Assembly (NCBI RefSeq): GCF_017357825.1
Contig: NZ_CP046072.1
Location: 2,418,001 to 2,482,000, forward strand
Origin: Sulfurimonas aquatica
GTDB taxonomy: Bacteria > Campylobacterota > Campylobacteria > Campylobacterales > Sulfurimonadaceae
Direction of reading: 5' to 3'
DNA length: 64,000 bases
The position numbers and the translations under genes are program-made. The notes beneath the pieces are model-generated. The model was not told where the DNA came from. It saw only the letters and a program-made list of their open reading frames with translations, and did no database searches. Positions 28,901 through 36,256 of this stretch are shown here, in pieces; position 1 is the first letter of the stretch; each line of letters starts with the position of its first letter.

Positions 28901-31900
28901 GTTTGTTTCTAAAACTACAGTCGCGTTTAGAGGAGTATCTACTGCTGTGATACTTAGAGTATCTCCATCTGCATCACTATCGTTTGCTAGAAGTGTTGCT
29001 GATGTTATTGTAAGTGGATTATCTTCATCTACTGAAGCTATATCAGCTACTGCAACTGGTGCATCATTTAGTGGTGTTACTGTTACATCTACTGAACCAA
29101 CTGTTGTAGTAGTTCCATCACTTAGAGTATATTTAAATGTTGCTACTCCATTAAAGTTTAGAGTTGGTGTAAAAGTAATATCTCCACTCACTAAAGTAAC
29201 GCTACCACCAGTTTGAGTTGTTACCGCTGTTATACTTAGGGTATCTCCATCTACATCTGTATCGTTACTTAGAAGTGTTGCTACTGGTATTACTAAAGCT
29301 AAATCTTCTGTTGTACTAGCTACATCATCAACTGCAACTGGTGCATCATTTATAGATGCAACTGTTACAGTTACTGTTGCTGTGTCTAATGATCCATTTA
29401 CATCACGAATAGTATAAGTAAAGTTATCTGCTCCGTTAAAGTCTGCAGTTGGAGTATAAGTAAACACACCACTACTCTGCACTAAACTTCCATTTGCTGC
29501 TTGAGTGTAACTATCTATAGATATAGTATCTCCTAAGTCATTTAGTAGGACATTAATATTGATACTACTATCTTCTAAAACTGAGGCAGTATCATCTGTA
29601 GCTACAAGTCCTGCATTTATAATTACATTTAAATTCACTGTAACTATGACACTCTCAAATGTATCATTAATCGTATATGTAAAACTATCAGCCCCTAAGA
29701 AGTCACTATTTGGAGTATATGTATATGTCCCATTTGCATTATCTACTAAAGAGCCATTTGTTGGTTGAGTAAAACTCTCAATAACTATAGTGTCCCCATC
29801 TACATCACTATCATTTACTAGCAAAGAAGCACTATTAATCAATAAATTAATATTTTTATATGTACCAAAAGCATCTGTAATACCTACTGGTGCATCGTTT
29901 ACTGGCGTTACCGTTACACTTACTGATGCAACTGCTGTAGTTACTCCATCACTGATTGTGTAGTTAAATGTAGCTTCTCCATTAAAGTTTGCGTTTGGAG
30001 TAACTGTTACATCTCCGTTTGATTCAAGAACTACAGTCGCGTTTACTGGGCTACTTAGTGCTGTTATGGTAAGTGTATCTCCATCTGCATCTGTATCATT
30101 TGCTAGAAGTGTTGCTGAAGTTATAACTACTGGTGTATCTTCTAGTGTTGTTGCTGTATCTGCTGTTGCTAGAGGTGCATCGTTTGTAGTTGTAACTGTT
30201 ACACTTACTGTTGCTGTGTCAGTTAGATTACCATCACTCACACTATAGTTAAATGTTGCTACTCCATTAAAGTTAGCATTTGGAGTAAACGTTATATCTC
30301 CGTTTGTTTCTAAAACTACAGTTGCGTTTATTGGAGTATCTACTGCTGTGATACTTAGAGTATCTCCATCTACATCACTATCGTTTGCTAGAAGCATTGC
30401 TGATGTAATGGTTTTTTGAGTATCTTCACTCGTTGTTGATATATCATTCGCTGCAACTGGTGCATCGTTTACTGGCGTTACCGTTACACTTACTGATGCA
30501 ACTGCTGTAGTTACTCCATCACTGATTGTGTAGTTAAATGTAGCTTCTCCATTAAAGTTTGCGTTTGGAGTAACTGTTACATCTCCGTTTGATTCAAGAA
30601 CTACAGTCGCGTTTACTGGGCTACTTAGTGCTGTTATGGTAAGTGTATCTCCATCTGCATCTGTATCATTTGCTAGAAGTGTTGCTGAAGTTATAACTAC
30701 TGGTGTATCTTCTAGTGTTGTTGCTGTATCTGCTGTTGCTAGAGGTGCATCGTTTGTAGTTGTAACTGTTACACTTACTGTTGCTGTGTCAGTTAGATTA
30801 CCATCACTCACACTATAGTTAAATGTTGCTACTCCATTAAAGTTAGCATTTGGAGTAAACGTTATATCTCCGTTTGTTTCTAAAACTACAGTTGCGTTTA
30901 TTGGAGTATCTACTGCTGTGATACTTAGAGTATCTCCATCTACATCACTATCGTTTGCTAGAAGCATTGCTGATGTAATGGTTTTTTGAGTATCTTCACT
31001 CGTTGTTGATATATCATTCGCTGCAACTGGTGCATCGTTTACTGGCGTTACCGTTACACTTACTGATGCAACTGCTGTAGTTACTCCATCACTGATTGTG
31101 TAGTTAAATGTAGCTTCTCCATTAAAGTTTGCGTTTGGAGTAACTGTTACATCTCCGTTTGATTCAAGAACTACAGTCGCATTTACTGGGCTACTTAGTG
31201 CTGTTATGGTAAGTGTATCTCCATCTGCATCTGTATCATTTGCTAGAAGTGTTGCTGAAGTTATAACTACTGGTGTATCTTCTAGTGTTGTTGCTGTATC
31301 TGCTGTTGCTAGAGGTGCATCGTTTGTAGTTGTAACTGTTACACTTACTGTTGCTGTGTCGCTTAAGTTACCATCACTCACACTATAGTTAAATGTTGCT
31401 ACTCCATTAAAGTTTGCATCTGGAGTAAACGTTATATCTCCGTTTGTTTCTAAAACTACAGTCGCGTTTATTGGAGTATCTACTGCTGTGATACTTAAAG
31501 TATCTCCATCTACATCACTATCGTTTGCTAGAAGCATTGCTGATGTAATGGTTTTTTGAGTATCTTCACTCGTTGTTGATATATCATTCGCTGCAACTGG
31601 TGCATCGTTTACTGGTGTGACTGTTACACTTACTGATGCAACTGCTGTAGTTACTCCATCACTGATTGTGTAGTTAAATGTAGCTTCTCCATTAAAGTTT
31701 GCGTTTGGAGTAACTGTTACATCTCCGTTTGATTCAAGAACTACAGTCGCATTTACTGGGCTACTTAGTGCTGTTATGGTAAGTGTATCTCCATCTGCAT
31801 CTGTATCATTTGCTAGAAGTGTTGCTGAAGTTATAACTACTGGTGTATCTTCTAGTGTTGTTGCTGTATCTGCTGTTGCTAGAGGTGCATCGTTTGTAGT

Positions 31901-33817
31901 TGTAACTGTTACACTTACTGTTGCTGTGTCGCTTAAGTTACCATCACTCACACTATAGTTAAATGTTGCTACTCCATTAAAGTTTGCATCTGGAGTAAAC
32001 GTTATATCTCCGTTTGTTTCTAAAACTACAGTCGCGTTTATTGGAGTATCTACTGCTGTGATACTTAAAGTATCTCCATCTACATCACTATCGTTTGCTA
32101 GAAGCATTGCTGATGTAATGGTTTTTTGAGTATCTTCACTCGCTGTTGATATATCATTCGCTGCAACTGGTGCATCGTTTACTGGTGTGACTGTTACACT
32201 TACTGATGCAACTGCTGTAGTTACTCCATCACTGATTGTGTAGTTAAATGTAGCTTCTCCATTAAAGTTTGCGTTTGGAGTAACTGTTACATCTCCGTTT
32301 GATTCAAGAACTACAGTCGCATTTACTGGGCTACTTAGTGCTGTTATGGTAAGTGTATCTCCATCTGCATCTGTATCATTTGCTAGAAGTGTTGCTGAAG
32401 TTATAACTACTGGTGTATCTTCTAGTGTTGTTGCTGTATCTGCTGTTGCTAGAGGTGCATCGTTTGTAGTTGTAACTGTTACACTTACTGTTGCTGTGTC
32501 AGTTAGATTACCATCACTCACACTATAGTTAAATGTTGCTACTCCATTAAAGTTAGCATTTGGAGTAAACGTTATATCTCCGTTTGTTTCTAAAACTACA
32601 GTTGCGTTTATTGGAGTATCTACTGCTGTGATACTTAGAGTATCTCCATCTACATCACTATCGTTTGCTAGAAGCATTGCTGATGTAATGGTTTTTTGAG
32701 TATCTTCACTCGTTGTTGATATATCATTCGCTGCAACTGGTGCATCGTTTACTGGCGTTACCGTTACACTTACTGATGCAACTGCTGTAGTTACTCCATC
32801 ACTGATTGTGTAGTTAAATGTAGCTTCTCCATTAAAGTTTGCGTTTGGAGTAACTGTTACATCTCCGTTTGATTCAAGAACTACAGTCGCATTTACTGGG
32901 CTACTTAGTGCTGTTATGGTAAGTGTATCTCCATCTGCATCTGTATCATTTGCTAGAAGTGTTGCTGAAGTTATAACTACTGGTGTATCTTCTAGTGTTG
33001 TTGCTGTATCTGCTGTTGCTAGAGGTGCATCGTTTGTAGTTGTAACTGTTACACTTACTGTTGCTGTGTCAGTTAGATTACCATCACTCACACTATAGTT
33101 AAATGTTGCTACTCCATTAAAGTTAGCATTTGGAGTAAACGTTATATCTCCGTTTGTTTCTAAAACTACAGTTGCGTTTATTGGAGTATCTACTGCTGTG
33201 ATACTTAGAGTATCTCCATCTACATCACTATCGTTTGCTAGAAGCATTGCTGATGTAATGGTTTTTTGAGTATCTTCACTCGTTGTTGATATATCATTCG
33301 CTGCAACTGGTGCATCGTTTACTGGCGTTACCGTTACACTTACTGATGCAACTGCTGTAGTTACTCCATCACTGATTGTGTAGTTAAATGTAGCTTCTCC
33401 ATTAAAGTTTGCGTTTGGAGTAACTGTTACATCTCCGTTTGATTCAAGAACTACAGTCGCATTTACTGGGCTACTTAGTGCTGTTATGGTAAGTGTATCT
33501 CCATCTGCATCTGTATCATTTGCTAGAAGTGTTGCTGAAGTTATAACTACTGGTGTATCTTCTAGTGTTGTTGCTGTATCTGCTGTTGCTAGAGGTGCAT
33601 CGTTTGTAGTTGTAACTGTTACACTTACTGTTGCTGTGTCAGTTAGATTACCATCACTCACACTATAGTTAAATGTTGCTACTCCATTAAAGTTAGCATT
33701 TGGAGTAAACGTTATATCTCCGTTTGTTTCTAAAACTACAGTTGCGTTTATTGGAGTATCTACTGCTGTGATACTTAGAGTATCTCCATCTACATCACTA
33801 TCGTTTGCTAGAAGCAT
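22949..33817 (-). CDS. Giant tandem cadherin-like repeat lipoprotein, 3' part after a frameshift
   Basis: 3,622 residues from the first internal ATG; the frame stays open upstream to about 34040. It is the continuation of the lipoprotein that starts at 36179, the two halves being put out of frame by an 11-bp deletion at 34040/34041. The protein is about 40 tandem domains of about 95 residues with NDxDxDGDTLxIT (calcium-binding cadherin-like, tandem-95 type), in two near-identical arrays. Then come single variant domains, seven or eight 57-residue repeats with YxVxWxGxD...IxxQxFxxDGSLDG (about 23430-24770), and a last cadherin-like domain. There is no RTX or type I secretion signal. Alone, this part has no signal peptide or ribosome site, so it would not be expressed unless the frame is restored. 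Confidence 0.85.
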   Translation of the reverse strand: MLLANDSDVDGDTLSITAVDTPINATVVLETNGDITFTPNANFNGVATFNYSVSDGNLTDTATVSVTVTTTNDAPLATADTATTLEDTPVVITSATLLANDTDADGDTLTITALSSPVNATVVLESNGDVTVTPNANFNGEATFNYTISDGVTTAVASVSVTVTPVNDAPVAANDISTTSEDTQKTITSAMLLANDSDVDGDTLSITAVDTPINATVVLETNGDITFTPNANFNGVATFNYSVSDGNLTDTATVSVTVTTTNDAPLATADTATTLEDTPVVITSATLLANDTDADGDTLTITALSSPVNATVVLESNGDVTVTPNANFNGEATFNYTISDGVTTAVASVSVTVTPVNDAPVAANDISTTSEDTQKTITSAMLLANDSDVDGDTLSITAVDTPINATVVLETNGDITFTPNANFNGVATFNYSVSDGNLTDTATVSVTVTTTNDAPLATADTATTLEDTPVVITSATLLANDTDADGDTLTITALSSPVNATVVLESNGDVTVTPNANFNGEATFNYTISDGVTTAVASVSVTVTPVNDAPVAANDISTASEDTQKTITSAMLLANDSDVDGDTLSITAVDTPINATVVLETNGDITFTPDANFNGVATFNYSVSDGNLSDTATVSVTVTTTNDAPLATADTATTLEDTPVVITSATLLANDTDADGDTLTITALSSPVNATVVLESNGDVTVTPNANFNGEATFNYTISDGVTTAVASVSVTVTPVNDAPVAANDISTTSEDTQKTITSAMLLANDSDVDGDTLSITAVDTPINATVVLETNGDITFTPDANFNGVATFNYSVSDGNLSDTATVSVTVTTTNDAPLATADTATTLEDTPVVITSATLLANDTDADGDTLTITALSSPVNATVVLESNGDVTVTPNANFNGEATFNYTISDGVTTAVASVSVTVTPVNDAPVAANDISTTSEDTQKTITSAMLLANDSDVDGDTLSITAVDTPINATVVLETNGDITFTPNANFNGVATFNYSVSDGNLTDTATVSVTVTTTNDAPLATADTATTLEDTPVVITSATLLANDTDADGDTLTITALSSPVNATVVLESNGDVTVTPNANFNGEATFNYTISDGVTTAVASVSVTVTPVNDAPVAANDISTTSEDTQKTITSAMLLANDSDVDGDTLSITAVDTPINATVVLETNGDITFTPNANFNGVATFNYSVSDGNLTDTATVSVTVTTTNDAPLATADTATTLEDTPVVITSATLLANDTDADGDTLTITALSSPVNATVVLESNGDVTVTPNANFNGEATFNYTISDGVTTAVASVSVTVTPVNDAPVGITDAFGTYKNINLLINSASLLVNDSDVDGDTIVIESFTQPTNGSLVDNANGTYTYTPNSDFLGADSFTYTINDTFESVIVTVNLNVIINAGLVATDDTASVLEDSSININVLLNDLGDTISIDSYTQAANGSLVQSSGVFTYTPTADFNGADNFTYTIRDVNGSLDTATVTVTVASINDAPVAVDDVASTTEDLALVIPVATLLSNDTDVDGDTLSITAVTTQTGGSVTLVSGDITFTPTLNFNGVATFKYTLSDGTTTTVGSVDVTVTPLNDAPVAVADIASVDEDNPLTITSATLLANDSDADGDTLSITAVDTPLNATVVLETNGDITFTPDANFNGEATFNYTLSDGNLTDTATVTVTVASINDAPVAVDDVASTTEDLALVIPVATLLSNDTDVDGDTLSITAVTTQTGGSVTLVSGDITFTPTLNFNGVATFKYTLSDGTTTTVGSVDVTVTPLNDAPVAVADIASVDEDNPLTITSATLLANDSDADGDTLSITAVDTPINATVVLETNGDITFTPDANFNGEATFNYTLSDGNLTDTATVTVTVASINDAPVAVDDVASTTEDLALVIPVATLLSNDTDVDGDTLSITAVTTQTGGSVTLVSGDITFTPTLNFNGVATFKYTLSDGNTTTVGSVDVTVTPLNDAPVAVADIASVDEDNPLTITSATLLANDSDADGDTLSITAVDTPINATVVLETNGDITFTPDANFNGEATFNYTLSDGNLTDTATVTVTVASINDAPVAVDDVASTTEDLALVIPVATLLSNDTDVDGDTLSITAVTTQTGGSVTLVSGDITFTPTLNFNGVATFKYTLSDGTTTTVGSVDVTVTPLNDAPVAVADIASVDEDNPLTITSATLLANDSDADGDTLSITAVDTPLNATVVIETNGDITFTPDANFNGEATFNYTLSDGNLTDTATVSVTVASINDAPVAVDDVASTTEDLALVIPVATLLSNDTDVDGDTLSITAVTTQTGGSVTLVSGDITFTPTLNFNGVATFKYTLSDGTTTTVGSVDVTVTPLNDAPVAVADIASVDEDNPLTITSATLLANDSDADGDTLSITAVDTPLNATVVLETNGDITFTPDANFNGEATFNYTLSDGNLTDTATVTVTVASINDAPVAVDDVASTTEDLALVIPVATLLSNDTDVDGDTLSITAVTTQTGGSVTLVSGDITFTPTLNFNGVATFKYTLSDGTTTTVGSVDVTVTPLNDAPVAVADIASVDEDNPLTITSATLLANDSDADGDTLSITAVDTPLNATVVIETNGDITFTPDANFNGEATFNYTLSDGNLTDTATVTVTVASINDAPVAVDDVASTTEDLALVIPVATLLSNDTDVDGDTLSITAVTTQTGGSVTLVSGDITFTPTLNFNGVATFKYTLSDGNTTTVGSVDVTVTPLNDAPVAVADIASVDEDNPLTITSATLLANDSDADGDTLSITAVDTPLNATVVLETNGDITFTPDANFNGEATFNYTLSDGNLTDTATVTVTVASINDAPVAVDDVVNTSEDILFTSTVNLNANDTDLEGDILTVTPGTLVTSNGGSLVLASDGSYTYTPVLNFNGIDTVDYTVTDGLLSDTGTLTITVAAVNDAPIAVNDVNTTVEDTPSLVIPSSSLLANDSDPDGDTISITGVSNPIHAVVSFNDVNGDITFTPNADFSGLASFSYILSDGNLSVLGLVEVTVTGVNDAPVAGIDGYLEQNAEFSFSPMNGTNPSIAKIDNLGGYVIVWQGDDLDGDYSIVTQKMNPDGTRDGNTTILEAINKFNKDDLEPQVTGLAYDGSYAVTWYGEDSDGGGEFSVFVQKFSSDGSLDGATTILEAPSSTTKDDKFPTILAPKTDGSFIVAFTGQEDGSEGGDWSVFIQRFAADGTLDGNATRLEPTGITDKDDGEVQLASIGSDGSYVAVWSGKDSTNDLTIYSQKFHADGSLDGNVTELVSDVIQKQDIMPVVTGLGTSGAYSVAWSGQDLDGGDYSIFTQKFAADGSFDGPVVHLEAINVLNKVDTTPSITALGVDGAYAVAWTGEDEGGDNSVYTQIFNSNGTLNGSVSIHEAIGTTDQHDTKPDISSIGPDGKMLLAWFGERGTQDYIYTQMFDANGTLSGGATELDKGVVVKIAELNNEEYALAVDRVINAGKNEVYTQKINSDSTVVFGSLIYGDVAIEVVIDAAATYYEATYTGGDLYMSDGTTYISSPGEVLAGDADASILKVLDSSQVEVSVTKTIPTYVTSSILPIEISVAELLANDTDADGDTLTITNTLLSVNGTVSLPIDGIITFIPSALGLGGFGYVVDDGNGGTALGAVFITIE
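25371..29339 (-). repeat. Array B: seven 567-bp coding repeats
   Basis: The segment GGTGCATCATTTATAGATGC recurs at 25371 and again at 29340, exactly 7 x 567 bases apart, with the same marker every 567 bases between. Each unit codes for 189 residues, that is two different cadherin-like domains. Copies differ at only a few bases (for example AGTTAGCATC versus AGTTTGCATC), which points to recent duplication or gene conversion. Confidence 0.92.
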
Positions 33818-34170
33818 TGCTGATGTAATGGTTTTTTGAGTATCTTCACTCGTTGTTGATATATCATTCGCTGCAACTGGTGCATCGTTTACTGGCGTTA
33901 CCGTTACACTTACTGATGCAACTGCTGTAGTTACTCCATCACTGATTGTGTAGTTAAATGTAGCTTCTCCATTAAAGTTTGCGTTTGGAGTAACTGTTAC
34001 ATCTCCGTTTGATTCAAGAACTACAGTCGCATTTACTGGGTGTTATGGTAAGTGTATCTCCATCTGCATCTGTATCATTTGCTAGAAGTGTTGCTGAAGT
34101 TATAACTACTGGTGTATCTTCTAGTGTTGTTGCTGTATCTGCTGTTGCTAGAGGTGCATCGTTTACTGCA
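29889..34170 (-). repeat. Array A: seven and a half 570-bp coding repeats
   Basis: The segment GGTGCATCGTTTACTGG occurs at 29889, 30459, 31029, 31599, 32169, 32739, 33309 and 33879, every 570 bases (190 residues, two domains). The eighth copy is incomplete and holds the 11-bp deletion. Copies at about 31200 and 31770 share a variant block (GCTTAAGTTA, AGTTTGCATC) not seen in the others, a mosaic pattern. Confidence 0.92.
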
Positions 34171-36179
34171 GCCATATTTACATTTGCTGTAGCAGTAGTT
34201 GTAACCTCTCCATCACTTAAAGTAAAACTAAATGAAGCTAATCCAACAAAATCTTTATCTGGAGTAAACGTTATATCCCCATCCGTATTTAGACTTACTG
34301 TTGCATTTGTTGGATTACTAACATTGATAATAGATAATGGATCCATACCTGAGTACTCGAGAATAAGGTCTGATGCTTTGATAATCAGTACCGTGTCTTC
34401 AGTGTTACTCAAAGCACTGCTGCGTACAACTGGTAATACGGTCGGATCTTTTACAATTTCAAATGTTTCAATACTTCCTTGTGCGCTAATACCAAACATT
34501 ACATCTTTTAATTCACTATAATATATGTCACTCGCTATGATAGATGAGTTAGTTTCTATATAACTCTCTTTAGTTAATAAAGAACTATATACATCTCCTA
34601 TAAGTATTTTATTATGCGAAGCTCTAAAAAATACTTTTGATGTAAAACTTTCATCGTTATAGGTATTTAATATTTTAGATTCTGACAATACACTCATTCT
34701 GCTTTTCAAGTTTGTGCCATCTAATGATGCTACAAAAACTTTACCAAGCGAGTTTAATATCATTAAAGTAGAGAGTTCAAAATGTTGATCCTTAATAATC
34801 TCTATATTTTTCACACCTCCAGGTATGCTAATACTGCTTAAAAGAGTTAAGTTCTCATCATATATAATGACACCCGAGTCATAATCTGCAAGATATACCC
34901 TTCTCTGCCCATTTTCATCTATGGCAGTTGTCACATCAAGCATAATTCCACTTGCATCTAACTCATTAAGCAGTGATGCAGTTCCATTACTCTCAAGTGT
35001 AAACTCTTTAAGACCATAATCAACTCCAACAGCATAGACCTTGTCAGTACTATTTGTATCTAAGCGACTTAGTGTGATATTTTGGATGTTATATGTAGAT
35101 GCAAAAATCTCTTTTTGAACTACTTCTCCCTCGAGTAAATCTAAAAAGTGTAAACCACTACTTTTAGTTGCAACAACAAGAGAGTCACTATCTATCCACT
35201 CTAGTGCAGTAATGGTTGAGGGGAGCTCATACCTATGCAGCTCTGTAACATTTTGCAAAGTTTTATTTAAATACTCAAAAGAGTAAAATAGAAGTTCATT
35301 TGCAGAAGCTACACAGATAAGAGAGTCTGCTCCATTTTGAGATATTTTTATAAGTGAAGTAGGATGATTTAGCTCAACAGCTTCGACCTGTTGGTATGTG
35401 CTGTTTGCTTTTATGGCACTCACTTCATCTATTGCTCTAAAAGTCCAACTAGTCATATTTGTATCGAAAGGGTTTGAGTACATATCTTCTATAGTCTCAA
35501 GTAACTCAATTGTATACTCTTTGTTATACTCTAGGCTCTCTAGAGGCTTAAAGGTCAATGTGGAGTTTAGAACCTTTGTACTTCCGTTTATCTCTACTCC
35601 ATTTTCATCTAGCATCTTAAAGACTTTTGTTCCAGTACTAAACTTTGATAAAAGACGATTAAACTTAAGTGAAAAGTCCATACCAGTTCCCACAATCGAG
35701 CCATCTCCTGGCTTTATATCTACCAGCACTAAGGGAGAAGTCTCAACAGCATCGTCTCTAGTCTCAAATGAATGTATAAAATCCTCTTCAAGTGATAATC
35801 CAGAGAGATCTTTTAAATCTCTAGTTACAAAAAGAGTATAAGTGCTGTTAGGGTGAAAATATTTGTATGGAGTAAGTAGTACTTTATCGTTTTGCGCACT
35901 TAGTGCTTCTACAGATAAAGTAAAAGGCACTAACTGTTGCTCAGAGTCTACAAGATAAACTGTTGCATTATTCACACTGCTTGGATCTAACTTTGAGCCA
36001 AATTCTACTGCAATCTGATTAAATGTAGATACATCAAAAGAAGCAGGTGCTTTTTTGATTGATAGGTATCTTACTTCTGAAGATGGACTAGTCTCGTTTT
36101 GCAAAGAAGTTACTTCATTTTCACTAGTACATCCAATAATAAAAAAGCTAAGCATTAAACTCAATAATAAATTATACAT
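34014..36179 (-). pseudogene. Giant surface lipoprotein, 5' part, truncated by an 11-bp deletion
   Basis: 721 residues. The lipobox FIIGC has the modified cysteine at 17, with T at +2 rather than Asp, so outer-membrane sorting is expected. Two SbsA/Big_5 Ig-like domains (about 38-145 and 150-245) come first, then a propeller-like region (about 255-590), then the first cadherin-like domains. The frame ends in the foreign tail PSKCDCSS just where the repeat should continue. Relative to every other copy, 11 bases (CTACTTAGTGC on the plus strand) are missing at 34040/34041. Adding them back joins this frame to the 3,622-residue frame: 13,231 + 11 = 13,242 bases, exactly 4,414 codons. So this is one gene with a real or assembly-derived frameshift. 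The ATG has AGGAGA 5 bases upstream. Confidence 0.82.
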
Positions 36180-36213
36180 ATTTTCTCCTATTTAAATTAA
36201 AACTATATTTTTA

Positions 36214-36219
36214 ATTATA
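36214..36219 (-). promoter_or_regulatory. -10 box TATAAT of the giant lipoprotein operon
   Basis: Minus-strand TATAAT in the 77-base gap after the CHASE2 cyclase gene, giving a leader of about 28 nt that includes the AGGAGA ribosome site. The lipoprotein, TPR-barrel and FecR genes can therefore be expressed apart from the cyclase. Confidence 0.55.
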
Positions 36220-36256
36220 GCGCTCTTTAGTGATTTTATGGTGATGAAAAAAACTA

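Noticed and set aside
25545-33668. Series of plus-strand frames of 60 and 89 residues repeating through the giant gene.
   Set aside because: They recur at 567 and 570 bases because they mirror the coding repeats on the opposite strand.
22949-34170. CRISPR-like or satellite repeats.
   Set aside because: Units are 567/570 bp, in frame, and encode cadherin-like domains; there are no short direct repeats with spacers.
22949-36179. Type I secreted RTX adhesin.
   Set aside because: It has a lipoprotein signal, no RTX nonapeptides and no ABC exporter genes nearby.
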